A stretch of DNA of 64,000 bases from RFSX01 sp965248155. Its GTDB lineage: Bacteria > Bacteroidota > Bacteroidia > Chitinophagales > Saprospiraceae. Within the stretch, counting starts at the first letter, position 1. Every line of letters begins with the position of its first letter. The position numbers and the translations under genes are program-made. Location: NCBI GenBank assembly GCA_965248155.1, contig CBDFIO010000002.1, forward strand, positions 1,116,001-1,180,000, in the 5' to 3' direction. This document shows, piece after piece, positions 19,201-29,422 of the stretch. Under the pieces are notes generated by a model, which did not search any database, had not been told where the DNA came from, and saw only the letters and a program-made list of their open reading frames with translations.

Positions 19201-21426
19201 GATCCGGGAGAGCCATACTGGAATCCTGCGACATGTAACTTAGTAGGTGTGAGTATGGAGAGTGATACCTCCTTCAATTTTGAAGATGGAGCATGTTGGA
19301 AAGTATTGAATCACTGGAGCATCATCAACTGGTGTACTTATGATCCTACGAATCCAAATTCAGGAGGAAGATATAACTATACACAGATTATCAAGTTGAT
19401 AGATACACAAGATCCTGTATTAACAGTAGCAGACAGTCTATGTTTTGGAGTGGATGTGACATGTAGCAGTGCAGGTGTACAGATGAGTGGAAGTGGTAAT
19501 GATGAAGGACCATGTGGATCTGACTGGTTGAAGTGGGAAGTTACAATAGACTTGAACTCAGACTGGACAAGTGATTACTACTTTGGAACGAATTTACCAA
19601 GATTGGTAAATGGATCACCGAATCCATATTATATAGCACCTACGGGTAATGATGAATTGGCAACAATTACATTACCGGACGGAATTGCATCATCGAAGCA
19701 ATGGCACAGAGCTGTGTGGAGATTATATGATGGATGTGGAAACAATGTAAGTAGTGTAAGATACTTCCAGGTTACAGACAAGAAAGCACCGACACCATAC
19801 TGCTTGAACTTAAGTACAGCAGTAATGAGTGGAAACGGACAAGTAGAATTGTGGGCAATAGATTTCAATGTAGGAAGTTTTGACAACTGTACTGCAAATG
19901 ACAATCTGTGGTTTACATTCTCAGATGTTGCACCTCCGGGAAGAGATGATACGGAGTATGATTCAAGCAGTGATTTGGTATGGTACAACGGGACGTTCTG
20001 GTATTATGATCCAGAGACTGGTGAATACCAGGATCAGGATGACTACTTTGATGGAGATGCTCACAGATGGGAGCCGGGCTTAAGAAGTGCAGGAAAGATC
20101 TTTACGATCGATGATGCAGATGCTAGTGGATTTGCACAGATTCCGATCTATGTATGGGATGAGTGTGGAAATGCAGACTTCTGTTTGGTTAACTTGAGAT
20201 TGATCGACAACATGGGTGTAGGAGAAGGAAGAATAGCAGGACAGGTAATAACTGAAGAAGGAGCAGGAGTAGAAGGTGTGATGACACAGTTGATGAGTAA
20301 TGCACCGGAATATCCATACTACAATGCAACAAACACAGAAGGTGAATATGCATTCAATGGTATAGAAGAGTCCAATGACTACGAAGTGAGTGGAACTAAG
20401 ACAGATGACTACCTTAATGGAGTAAGTACCCTGGATCTATTGTTGATTCAGAGACACATATTGGGACAGGAGTTATTGTCTAGTCCATATAAGATGATTG
20501 CTGCAGATATCAACAGTGATGATGATATTACAGCGATAGATATGATCGAGTTAAGGAAATTGATTCTGGGAGTATACAGCGAATTGCCTAGCAATGCAAG
20601 TTGGAAATTGGTAGATTCAGATCAAGTATTGACAGTGGATAATCCATGGATATACAAGAGCGATCTACAGATCAATGACTTGGATGGAGATATGACAACA
20701 GAAGACTTCATAGGCGTTAAGATAGGAGATGTGAATGGAAGTGTGAAAGCGAACTTGAAAGCAGGAGAAGATCAACTATCTGGACAAGTGATGGAGATGA
20801 AATATGAAGACAGATATGTAGAACTAGGACAAGATATAGAGATCGAGATGAGAAGTGGAGTTGAAGGACTATACGGATATCAGTTCACGATGGATATGAG
20901 TGGATTCGAATTAGTAGAGATAATAGGTGAAGACATAGAGAATGGTAATGTAGCGCGTTTCCTAGATAAGGTGACGATGAGTTATCATACACTGGAAGCA
21001 AGAGGAGCAGATGAACACTTATTTACTCTGGTAATGAGAGCTAAGGAGAGTGGACAAATATCAGATATGATAGGCGTAAACTCCAGTGTTACTGCAGCAG
21101 AAGCTTATGTAGGAGAAAGCTTAGAAATCGTACAAGTAGACATGAGAGGAAAAGAGGAGGGCGGAAGATTCGCATTATATCAGAATAAGCCGAATCCATT
21201 CAGTGAGTATACGATGATAGGATATGAATTACCACAGAGAGGAGAGGTAAGAATCAGTTTCTACGATGTAACAGGAAAGGTACTGACAGTAATAGAGAAG
21301 GACAGTGAGCAGGGATATAATGAGATCAGAGTGAACAGAACAGACTTGGGAATAAGTGGAATGATCTATTACAAGTTAGAAAGTAGAGAACATACAGCAA
21401 CTCAACATATGATGATGATTGAGTAA
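13288..21426 (+). pseudogene. Giant T9SS cargo protein, 5' end removed at an IS border
   Basis: The frame is open from the IS edge at 13288 (VTNDGPGDATGVEVEDIVP, mid-DUF11) to 21426. An in-frame TGA lies in the IS end, and the first internal ATG is 13468 (2652 residues), without signal peptide. Counting from 13468: an Asp-rich linker (about 10-55), several PKD/SprB-type repeats, a second DUF11 (about 505-640), more repeats (about 690-920), then a long Cys-rich region with HYR-like segments. A dockerin-like pair of calcium loops follows at about 2315-2425 (AADINSDDDITAIDMIEL). The C-terminus is a T9SS type A sorting domain (LYQNKPNPFSEYTMIGYELP). Codon use changes about halfway. An adhesin or matrix protein is likely; the truncation makes expression doubtful. 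Confidence 0.82.
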
Positions 21427-21450
21427 TCATTTTGGTTTATTATCAATTGA

Positions 21451-21482
21451 GGCTGGTCAGTGGAAATTGACCGGCCTTTTTT
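21451..21482 (+). terminator. Strong rho-independent terminator
   Basis: GGCTGGTCA pairs with TGACCGGCC (one G-T pair) around an 8-base loop and is followed by TTTTTT. It lies 24 bases after the giant cargo gene. Confidence 0.85.
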
Positions 21483-21531
21483 ATTCTCAATAAATTGAAT
21501 CGTATGGATTTAATATTAGGACTGAAACAAA

Positions 21532-22041
21532 TTAAATTTCTGCTTGGTCAGATCTATTAACAAATGATGCCACAATTAGAACCAGAAACAAAACTCCAAT
21601 GGTTACCCACAAACCTGTAGAGATAAGTCTTTCTGCTGTGGCCAGGTATTCAATAGCTTCAGGACTATCTTTTGGGATTGCCGTTGATCGTGTTGCCAAA
21701 TTTCCTAAAAAGGATGACACCGAATTTACGGCATTAAGAGTCTCTTCTTGATTATTGAATGAAGCTGCAAGATCAAGTCCCATTCCTCCAAAGAGGCCGA
21801 TCGTTCCGAATTTCATTCCACTAGGTATTTTAGTTTGCATAAGATACCCTCCAAATAGTCCAACAAGGACACCGAAGACAATGGCATGTACAGTGCCTGA
21901 CACACCAATTGTTTTTAGAATTCCCCAGATGATGCTTAAAAATATCAAAACAACAAAAGTGATTGCTACAGCCTTAAGTGCTAAATTGTTATTGATCTTT
22001 TCCAGGATTTTTTTCCAAATAGATTGTATTTTGCTGATCAT
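21532..22041 (-). CDS. Small multi-pass membrane protein of unknown function
   Basis: A 169-residue protein. Hydrophobic segments at about 22-48 (ALKAVAITFVVLIFLSIIW), 50-70 (VHAIVFGVLVGLFGGYL), 78-95 and 140-162 (LWVTIGVLFLVLIVASFV) suggest four membrane helices. The loop between helices 3 and 4 is polar. I do not recognise the family. It lies between the terminator of the giant cargo gene and the 88-residue gene, in the same orientation as the latter but 62 bases downstream of it. Confidence 0.6.
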   Translation of the reverse strand: MISKIQSIWKKILEKINNNLALKAVAITFVVLIFLSIIWGILKTIGVSGTVHAIVFGVLVGLFGGYLMQTKIPSGMKFGTIGLFGGMGLDLAASFNNQEETLNAVNSVSSFLGNLATRSTAIPKDSPEAIEYLATAERLISTGLWVTIGVLFLVLIVASFVNRSDQAEI

Positions 22042-22103
22042 AATTATTCTGTTTTAGTAATGATTATTAATTTAATTAACAGGGGTCTCTACTATTTCTA
22101 CTT

Positions 22104-22370
22104 TTAATAACCTGTAAGATCCATTCGACTTATTATATATATATAGTCAACTATTATTTCATCTTTAAATACTGCTTGGGCAATTATCTTATCAAAAGTA
22201 AATACCAGATTGATAAATAATTTCCCATCAACATCACCTAATAATTGCGAATTGATGCTTTTGCATGTTAGATTTTCGTCTATGTCTCTTTCTGCCAAAA
22301 GGGGTTCAACCTCTGTGTGTGAACTAGCATATTCTAATCCTCCAGATATAATTTTGACTTTAACCTTCAT
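22104..22370 (-). CDS. Hypothetical 88-residue protein
   Basis: A short protein (MKVKVKIISGGLEYASSHTE) with alternating charged and beta-type segments, no signal peptide and no membrane helix. It begins 2 bases after the stop of the broken large gene (TAG, then CTATG), so it belongs to the same transcript. No family is recognised. Composition and the tight spacing support a real gene. Confidence 0.5.
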   Translation of the reverse strand: MKVKVKIISGGLEYASSHTEVEPLLAERDIDENLTCKSINSQLLGDVDGKLFINLVFTFDKIIAQAVFKDEIIVDYIYIISRMDLTGY

Positions 22371-22372
22371 AG

Positions 22373-24497
22373 CTAATTGTTTTCTTTGAAGAAGTAAAAA
22401 GAATAGCCCAACTGCGTTTGAAAATAATTTTGGTTTTTATTTTCATTCAAAAAATGATATCTACCTCTGAAGAATAACTCTCCTCTTTTTGATAGTTGGG
22501 CTGAGGCCAAAAATTCAAATGTATGGTAGCTTTCGCTATCAGGAGAACCGTCAAACTTTCTAGTTTCAAATTTGGCGTCTTTTTGATTGGTGACGGGAAT
22601 AATCGGATCGACATCATTGGGGTAAAACTTGAAAATCTTACGAGCATAGGAAAGTGAGAATTGGTATTTGTCACTTGGGTTAATGTCCCATTTAAAAACG
22701 ATTCCCAAATCGCGAGTTAGGTTTGAAAATATATTGGTACTCACTAAGGTTGAATCTGTGTCTGGTAACTTTTCGCTGACTTCTTCACTGAATCGCACTA
22801 TATTATAATTGTGTTCATAAGCAATGGAAAAAACAGATTGGAAGGCAGGAAGTCCAAATCTTATAGCTTCAATCCTGAACCCCAGACTCGCTCTCTTGTA
22901 GCGCATAACATCATTGTAATTGGCCACTCTGAATGTATCTACCAGCTTTATAGCTAACTCACTGTCATCATCCTCCAGTTTATTCAAAGTAAACTTGGGT
23001 TCAAACCTGTTTAAGAATATCACATAAAACGAGTTATATCGACTGAAAGGAAAAACTTTGGTTACAATATTAACGGGCTTACTAAACTCTAATTGAACCA
23101 ATCCGTTTGGATCATTGCCGTTCAAACCAATAAAGTCTGTAAAAACTTTCGCTTTTAAAATTTCAGATGTCCGTTCCTTAAATACCAGTTTCCCGCTCTC
23201 CGTCGGTATGACATACAGCGTTTGGTCTTTTGGAGAATAATTTTCAGTGCGCAATAATAAATTATAATTATAGAAGAAAAGATCTCTCACTTCGATCACC
23301 AATTTATAATTTCCTAATATGGAGCGAAGAACTTCTTTGCTATCTGATATTTTCTTAGGATTGATTGATAATTTAGTAGAGAAGGACTTTGGGTTATAAG
23401 TCTCAAATATTTGAATTTCACCATTGATCTTACCGATGGCTTGACATTGTGTAAACCACCATTTTCAAATTCAAATTGAACAGAATCGACAACAAATTCC
23501 AGATAACAAGGCTCTGATTCTGTAATCTTCTTTAATGCTCTAGCATTTGATAATGCTTTTAAGTACATCAATTTTTTATTAAATTCATTAAGTTCTTTTT
23601 CAAACTCCAGAGCTTGCTTGGCCTTTTTCAATGAATCGAGAATTCCTAAATCTTCATTATCCCCAATAAATATTTCCTTTGTCTTTTTGAGTTCTTCTTC
23701 TTTATCTTTTTTGAGTTCTTCATATTCAATTAGATTTTGATTCAAAATTGAATCTGAAACCTCATTGTAATAAAGCATCGCATTATCCTTTTCGTTTTTC
23801 TTACATTCAATAGATATCTTTTTATTGACGATTATTCTTCCTGCTAAGGAAGCATCATCTGCATCAATAAGACTATTCTTAAGGATACCTTTAAACAGGT
23901 GAGAAGCCAATGTTGTAAGTCCACTATCAGTTTTTGATTCTAACTTTTCTGAACTGTTTGAGCAAGCTAATTTTAAGGTGTTTAGTATTTCTGAGGATTG
24001 AACATGATTGGATTTCTCCATCAGAAAATCAAGATTCGTACTCCTTTTAAAAATTGTATCGCAACTCTTAAGATCAGATAAATCTGTCACAACTTTTGAT
24101 ATACTGCTAATCATCCTATCTGATATTTGAAATGAGGGATTTGAATCGACTGTATCTTTCAAGGTATTGATCACTGTATTGAACTCAGATTTTAAGGCAT
24201 ATACTGAGCGTCTGAATTGCTTTTATTCAATTGCTTTAAAGATGCTTTCAATTGATTCTGAAATACAAGAATTTCGTCTATGGCGAGTAGATCGAAGGTA
24301 TCTTTATTGTCAACCTTGCTAATTACAAAAGTGTATTTGTCATCTAAGTTCTCTCCATATATCCGGTAGACCTGAGACTCATACTCAAAATCCTTTTTAT
24401 AGAAATACGATTTTGTAATGTCTTGTGAAAATAGGGATATGGCAAAGAGGCTAAACAGAAGCGTTAAACTTGTATTCATTGGTAGGTACTTTAACAA
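22373..24497 (-). pseudogene. Secreted protein of unknown function broken by two frameshifts
   Basis: Three frames that look separate join into one protein of about 708 residues. Frame 1 starts with a signal peptide (TLLFSLFAISLFSQ) and breaks at 24198-24203, where removing AT from TATATGCC restores QYALKSEFNTVINTLKDTV. Frame 2 is a charged helical stretch and breaks at the T run 23462-23465 (A4 on the coding strand). One more A gives FEKWWFTQCQAIGKINGE, which then runs unbroken into frame 3 (SILGNYKLVIEVRDLFF). The C-terminal third has barrel-like strands (LFFRGRYHFLNENKNQNYFQ). Sequence error or true decay cannot be separated here. The N-terminal part also contains a coiled-coil-like segment (EELKKDKEEELKKTKEIF). 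Confidence 0.72.
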
Positions 24498-24801
24498 TTA
24501 AAATATTCTGACTTATCGGGAGGGATGAATTCTAAGTTAATGAAAATTGAGCTAAAAAGCCAATTTTAAAATATTGGAACATAGATCTAAAATTGATCTA
24601 GAGGCATTTTAATGATGGTTCAAAAACTTATTCTTTTCCAATTTAATATACTTAAGCCTCCAAGATGAAGCGAAAAAACAATCATATTTATCCTTTCTGA
24701 ATATATTCGATGCTAATCGTATTACCCATTATTATTCAATCCCACTAAGGTCTTTCTGTAGTTTACTCCTTTTAAGCCTTATCTTTATCTTCAATTTTAT
24801 A
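24498..24801. other. Intergenic gap between divergent genes
   Basis: About 300 AT-rich bases separating the broken secreted-protein gene and the GGGP synthase gene. I see a short dyad TAGATC...GATCTA near 24590 but no clear TAnnTTTG box, RNA gene or terminator. Confidence 0.4.
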
Positions 24802-25554
24802 ATGAAGATTTACGAACAAATTATTAAAGCAAAAATTTCGGGACTAAAGAGTCTGGCTGTTCTGATTGATCCTGATGATACAGATCTGAATCAAGTAGCA
24901 ATTATTCTGAAATTATCTTTGGAAGCTGGTATAGACTATTTTTTTGTGGGTGGATCTACAAATAATAATAACAAAATGGATGAATTGATGTATTTGTTAA
25001 AGAATCAATCTGATATCCCTGTTGTTATTTTTCCCGGTAACCCGGACCAGATACACGATAGTGGTGATGCCTTTCTTTTGCTATCATTAATTTCCGGACG
25101 TAATCCTGATCTTTTGATAGGTCATCATGTTGAATCCGCCAGAGCTCTTATTAATTCTTCACTTGAAATAATTCCAACTGGTTATATGCTTGTTGACGGC
25201 GGGAAAATGAGTGCTGTTCAATATATAAGTGAAACGGAACCGATACAAAGAAATGATATAAATTTAGTTGTTTCTACCGCGCAAGCCGGTCAGCTTTTAG
25301 GAATGAAGATGATTTACTTAGAAGCAGGAAGCGGAGCATTACTTCCAGTCCCTTCACGAATGATTCAATCTGTTTCCGAAAACACTCAAATTCCTCTGTT
25401 GGTTGGAGGAGGAATCAGTTCTTCAGAAATTGCACTAAAAGCCATTGAATCTGGAGCAGATATCATCGTCATAGGAACAGCTTTTGAAAATAATCCTGAA
25501 CTTCTTCCTGAAATTGCTCAAGCTGTTCATTCACTCAATACCCTTGTACATTGA
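24802..25554 (+). CDS. Geranylgeranylglyceryl-phosphate synthase family protein (PcrB/GGGPS group II)
   Basis: A 250-residue TIM-barrel prenyltransferase. Visible features are LAVLIDPDDTD near the N-terminus (metal and phosphate site), FVGGSTNNNN, VVIFPGNPDQI, and the phosphate-binding glycine loop LLVGGGISSSE. In archaea the family joins sn-glycerol-1-phosphate to geranylgeranyl diphosphate; the bacteroidotal group is also active on G1P and a prenyl diphosphate, but the physiological product is not settled. The stop overlaps the start of rsgA by 4 bases, so the genes are co-translated. Confidence 0.88.
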   Translation: MKIYEQIIKAKISGLKSLAVLIDPDDTDLNQVAIILKLSLEAGIDYFFVGGSTNNNNKMDELMYLLKNQSDIPVVIFPGNPDQIHDSGDAFLLLSLISGRNPDLLIGHHVESARALINSSLEIIPTGYMLVDGGKMSAVQYISETEPIQRNDINLVVSTAQAGQLLGMKMIYLEAGSGALLPVPSRMIQSVSENTQIPLLVGGGISSSEIALKAIESGADIIVIGTAFENNPELLPEIAQAVHSLNTLVH

Positions 25555-26504
25555 ATAATCTAAGCGGTTTAATTATAAGATCCACAGGCAGCTGGTATGA
25601 TGTCCAATTAGAGGATAAGAAAGTAATTGCATGTAGAGTCCCTGGGAAATTTAGATTAGATGGTAAAAAACTGACCAATCCTGTTGCTGTTGGAGATTAT
25701 GTTATGATTGTTATGGAGGAAAATTTGGAAAGCGGAATTATTAAGTCAATTGAAGACAGAAAAAACTATGTTATTCGTCAATCTCCACGAAAAAAACACT
25801 ATTTACATATTATCGCTGCCAATATCGATAAGGCACTCTTAATCGTTACGATCAAAAACCCAAATCTTAAACAAGGCTTTATTGACCGCTTTTTACTGAT
25901 GACAGAACCTTATGATATTCCTGTACATATATTTTTTAACAAGTCTGATCTTTACAACCAAAAAGAGCTAGACACATATTATTTTCTAAAAGAACTTTAC
26001 GAGAAGATCGGTTACCATTGTTACCTCACATCTGCAAAAACCGGTAGTGGCTTAGAAGCCATGCAAGCTTTAATAGAAGGTGAAGTCAGTCTTTTTAGTG
26101 GACAGTCCGGTGTTGGAAAATCCTCTTTGATAAATTTGTTACGTCCAGAACTTAATCTGAAGACTAAAGTCCTTTCAGACTTTACAGGTAAAGGGCAACA
26201 CACAACTACATTTGCTGAAATGTATGATCTTGGTAACAATACGAAAATTATAGATACTCCGGGAATAAAAACCTTAAGTTACAATCATCTTGAAGTCCAA
26301 GATGTGGCACACAATTTCAAGGAGTTTTTCCAAGCCTCTTCCAATTGCAAATTTGCTGATTGTACGCATAGGAACGAACCAAAATGTGCAGTAAAAGATC
26401 AACTGGAAAACGGAGAAATCAGTGAGCTAAGATATTTCAATTACCTCCAGATTCTTGAAGACATCGAAGATCAAAATTACTGGGAAAGAAATGTCCAATA
26501 CTAA
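25551..26504 (+). CDS. rsgA: Ribosome small subunit-dependent GTPase A
   Basis: A 317-residue circularly permuted GTPase. After an OB-fold (residues about 5-75) the G motifs come in the order G4 (FFNKSDL), G5 (TSAKTG), G1 (GQSGVGKSSLIN) and G3 (IDTPGIKTL). The C-terminal zinc-binding domain has CKFADCTHRNEPKC. RsgA acts late in 30S maturation. The start is TTG at 25551, overlapping the GGGP synthase stop (TTGA). No other start gives the full OB-fold. Confidence 0.95.
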   Translation: MNNLSGLIIRSTGSWYDVQLEDKKVIACRVPGKFRLDGKKLTNPVAVGDYVMIVMEENLESGIIKSIEDRKNYVIRQSPRKKHYLHIIAANIDKALLIVTIKNPNLKQGFIDRFLLMTEPYDIPVHIFFNKSDLYNQKELDTYYFLKELYEKIGYHCYLTSAKTGSGLEAMQALIEGEVSLFSGQSGVGKSSLINLLRPELNLKTKVLSDFTGKGQHTTTFAEMYDLGNNTKIIDTPGIKTLSYNHLEVQDVAHNFKEFFQASSNCKFADCTHRNEPKCAVKDQLENGEISELRYFNYLQILEDIEDQNYWERNVQY

Positions 26505-26516
26505 ATATTTGGCGAA

Positions 26517-27050
26517 TCAAAAATCCAATTTAGCGCCATTGTAATCGAAATAATATTTCCTGCCATCCTTTTCAGCATAAAGGTATTTGTGGATACTCAT
26601 CGGATCGATTAAATCGAACTCTACAGGTAATAAAAGCTCCCCCTTTTCATTGATCATCCCGATCTTATCTTTTGCATTGATCACAAAATATCTTCCCTTG
26701 AGTTCATTGTCTGAAAAGGTTTTGATACGCTTGTAAGCTCTATTTGTTATTTGAATACCTGAACAATTAAAAAGACTTGTTCTGTTGTCCTTGACCGCAT
26801 AGAGCACATTTTGATCTAATAAGTCAATCTTATCATATTTGAATGCTGTTAAGGCTTTCCAATCCATATTCATCAGTGCGAACTGATTATCAGATTTGGC
26901 GATATATAGATTGTTGCCGGAACAACTTATCTCATATACTACATCTATTTTGGTTTTTCCTTCGGTATGCTGAGCCACTCCAATTTGAAGACTAAAAAGC
27001 ACTATCACGATCCCGATATTTAATTTGTGATACGGAACTTTCATAATCAT
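26517..27050 (-). CDS. Secreted WG-repeat-like protein
   Basis: A 177-residue protein with a signal peptide (LNIGIVIVLFSLQIGVAQ). The mature part contains WG-type repeat sequence such as INAKDKIGMINEKGELLLPV and weaker copies before it (KSDNQFALMNMDWKALTAF). WG repeats in Bacteroidota are common in periplasmic or surface proteins of unknown role. It converges on rsgA with a gap of 12 bases and is followed upstream by the RND-type exporter on the same strand. Confidence 0.65.
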   Translation of the reverse strand: MIMKVPYHKLNIGIVIVLFSLQIGVAQHTEGKTKIDVVYEISCSGNNLYIAKSDNQFALMNMDWKALTAFKYDKIDLLDQNVLYAVKDNRTSLFNCSGIQITNRAYKRIKTFSDNELKGRYFVINAKDKIGMINEKGELLLPVEFDLIDPMSIHKYLYAEKDGRKYYFDYNGAKLDF

Positions 27051-27114
27051 TTATTATTAAAACGATGGTTAATCTGAATTTGTTGAGTTATTAAGGTAAT
27101 TCTTATTTAAACAA

Positions 27115-29361
27115 TTACATTTTAAATTTCCTGATAAGCACCGGCAATAATGTCAAATCCGCAATGACAGCACTTAATAAAGTTGCAGATATCAGAGCCC
27201 CAATAGTGACGCTAGGGGGATGAATTGAAAATAACAACACAAGAAATCCAAAAAACAAAATGATAGAAGTAATTATAATAGCCTTTCCCGCTTCATTAAA
27301 TGTGACTTGAAGCGCTTTTTCTCTGTCTTTGAGCTCATCCATGGCCATCTTGTATTTACTTAAAAAGTGAATGGTATCATCTACGGCTATACCAAAAATA
27401 ATAGCAAATACAATAGAAATTCCTGCTTCAACTGCAATGTCAAAATAACCCAGTAGTGCTGCCGCAAATAATAATGGAATGATGTTCGGTATTAATGCCA
27501 GGAGTAAGACTTTTATATTTCTAAAAAGAAAACCCATTAACACACTCACCATAAGTAAAGCTATGGCGAGTCCCGATAGTAAACTATCTTTTACGAATTC
27601 TGAATTCTTGTCTAGTATCAAACCGGTTCCTGTAGCTTCGAATTGAATAACATTTGGATCAAGATTCACCGACATCCACTCATCAATTGTATCCTGAAGC
27701 GATTTGATATTATCTGAACCAAGGTCTTTTAATCTGGCACTAATCCTTGTTTTGTCCTTGTTCTTATTCACAAGTAAATCGAGACCAGAAATGTTTACCT
27801 TTTGTATTTGAGACCTTATTTTCTTGTACTCTATCGAATCTGGAAAAACATAAGCTTCTTGTTTATTAGCATGATTCATCTGGTTGATACTTTTTATTAC
27901 AGTAGCAAGTGAAAATGCAGTTTGAATGGCCTCTTTTGACTTGATATAATTCTCTAAATCATAGATGCTCTTGACAACTTTATAATCATAAATATCACGA
28001 TCTTCTTGAATAATTCCTGCAAATTCCAAGGGTCTAAATCCCGCATACTCCGCTTCAAAATATTTGAAATCTTCAGTGACCTTTTCTCCGTTAGGTAGAT
28101 TTGTTTCTATAGCATAATTGGTATGCATTAAAGAAATTCCAATTGCAGCAAAAACGATAAACACAAAGAATCCTGATAAAACAAATGTTTGCTTTCCCAG
28201 TGTCGAATTATAAGCCTTTTTAATAAAATTACTCCACCTATGGTCTGAGTTATTCGAAGATATCATCTGGGATTTTGAAAAAATAGTTAGTAAAGGACAT
28301 GTAAATCCTATTACAACTATATAAGCAATAATAACGCCTATAGCAGAATTTAATCCAAAGGCTCTGATAGGTTCAATTCTGGAGCTCATCAATGTTGCGA
28401 AGCCAATAGCTGTTGTTAATGAAGTCATCAGGGTAGCCAAACCAATCTGATAAATGGTCTTTCTCAATGCTTCTTTCATAATGATTCCTTTCTTTAGCTC
28501 ATCAAAATATTTCGTCATGATGTGTACTACATCACTTGTACCTACAATGAGCATTAGCACAGGATAGAGTGCTGCCATCAAACTTAGTTCCCGGCCTAAT
28601 AGTGATAGTAATCCCAAAAAGATTAACAAGCCAACTCCAATGGAACTCAGAACAATGAAAACTGTTGCTGCTCTCCTATAGATAAATATCATTATGATTG
28701 TAATGAGGATAGTACTTACAATTGTTGACCTCAATATTTCACGAAACTGCATATCAGACAGTTCATTTTGAAAATAGGATCTACCGAGTAGGTGATACTT
28801 TTCAAATGTGTGTTTGTTGAGTAATTTTTCAATCTGAGAGATAAATATGGTCGATTGGTCAATACCCATCCCGTCTAATGTTTTAATCACAACACAACTT
28901 GAATTCGCTTTCTTATTGATCAGACGATAAATAACTCTTTCATCATTCAATAATCTGGAACTGTCTTTCCTAAGCTGAATCGGATCGTTAGGATGAACGG
29001 CTGCAATTGAACTATATCCGAAAGGTATTTTTATTGGATATCTAAAATCTGCCAGTGATTGAACCGATTGTATATAATCTAATTTTTTGCAGTCTCTTGT
29101 GAAAGAAGCAATTTTTGCAAGATACGTTGAGTCAAAAACGGAGGAATGGTTCTCAATAGCTATCAGTAAAAAATTGTCATCCGTTTCAAATTCTGAGATG
29201 AATTCCTGAAAATACTGAAGGTCTTCATCCCCTTCAGGAAAGAACTGTTCGAAGCTAAAATTAAATTGAATCTTTGGAAGGAGAAGAACGGATAATAAAG
29301 CAATCATTGTAACGATTGCCATTATTTTTATTCTATGATGAAAAAAAAATTCAAAGCCCAT
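27115..29361 (-). CDS. RND/MMPL-family exporter with two SSD-like membrane domains
   Basis: A 748-residue protein with the MMPL/HpnN layout: one helix at the N-terminus, a periplasmic loop (about 35-200), a five-helix block (about 210-365), a single helix near 390, a second periplasmic loop and a second block (about 590-745). Membrane motifs typical of the family are MLIVGTSDVVHIMTKYFDEL and AIIFGIAVDDTIHFLSKYK, which carry the proton-relay acidic residues. Relatives move lipids, hopanoids or other hydrophobic compounds; the substrate here is unknown. It is divergent from rnhB with about 60 bases between the starts. Confidence 0.88.
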   Translation of the reverse strand: MGFEFFFHHRIKIMAIVTMIALLSVLLLPKIQFNFSFEQFFPEGDEDLQYFQEFISEFETDDNFLLIAIENHSSVFDSTYLAKIASFTRDCKKLDYIQSVQSLADFRYPIKIPFGYSSIAAVHPNDPIQLRKDSSRLLNDERVIYRLINKKANSSCVVIKTLDGMGIDQSTIFISQIEKLLNKHTFEKYHLLGRSYFQNELSDMQFREILRSTIVSTILITIIMIFIYRRAATVFIVLSSIGVGLLIFLGLLSLLGRELSLMAALYPVLMLIVGTSDVVHIMTKYFDELKKGIIMKEALRKTIYQIGLATLMTSLTTAIGFATLMSSRIEPIRAFGLNSAIGVIIAYIVVIGFTCPLLTIFSKSQMISSNNSDHRWSNFIKKAYNSTLGKQTFVLSGFFVFIVFAAIGISLMHTNYAIETNLPNGEKVTEDFKYFEAEYAGFRPLEFAGIIQEDRDIYDYKVVKSIYDLENYIKSKEAIQTAFSLATVIKSINQMNHANKQEAYVFPDSIEYKKIRSQIQKVNISGLDLLVNKNKDKTRISARLKDLGSDNIKSLQDTIDEWMSVNLDPNVIQFEATGTGLILDKNSEFVKDSLLSGLAIALLMVSVLMGFLFRNIKVLLLALIPNIIPLLFAAALLGYFDIAVEAGISIVFAIIFGIAVDDTIHFLSKYKMAMDELKDREKALQVTFNEAGKAIIITSIILFFGFLVLLFSIHPPSVTIGALISATLLSAVIADLTLLPVLIRKFKM

Positions 29362-29406
29362 TCCACTATAACATCTGTCTCCTAAAATTGCTCATAAAAT
29401 TCCTAT

Positions 29407-29414
29407 TATTTTTG
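29407..29414 (+). promoter_or_regulatory. -7 box of rnhB
   Basis: TATTTTTG fits TAnnTTTG and lies only 8 bases before the ATG, with a TTG 16-17 bases further upstream. The transcript would be nearly leaderless. Confidence 0.4.
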
Positions 29415-29422
29415 TCCTTGTT

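Noticed and set aside
22104..24497. A four-gene operon of separate hypothetical proteins
   Set aside because: The three upstream frames join smoothly after two small corrections, and only the first has a signal peptide; they are one gene followed by the 88-residue gene.
27115..29361. AcrB-type multidrug pump
   Set aside because: At 748 residues it is too short, and it has the two-loop MMPL/HpnN layout without a membrane fusion protein or TolC gene beside it.
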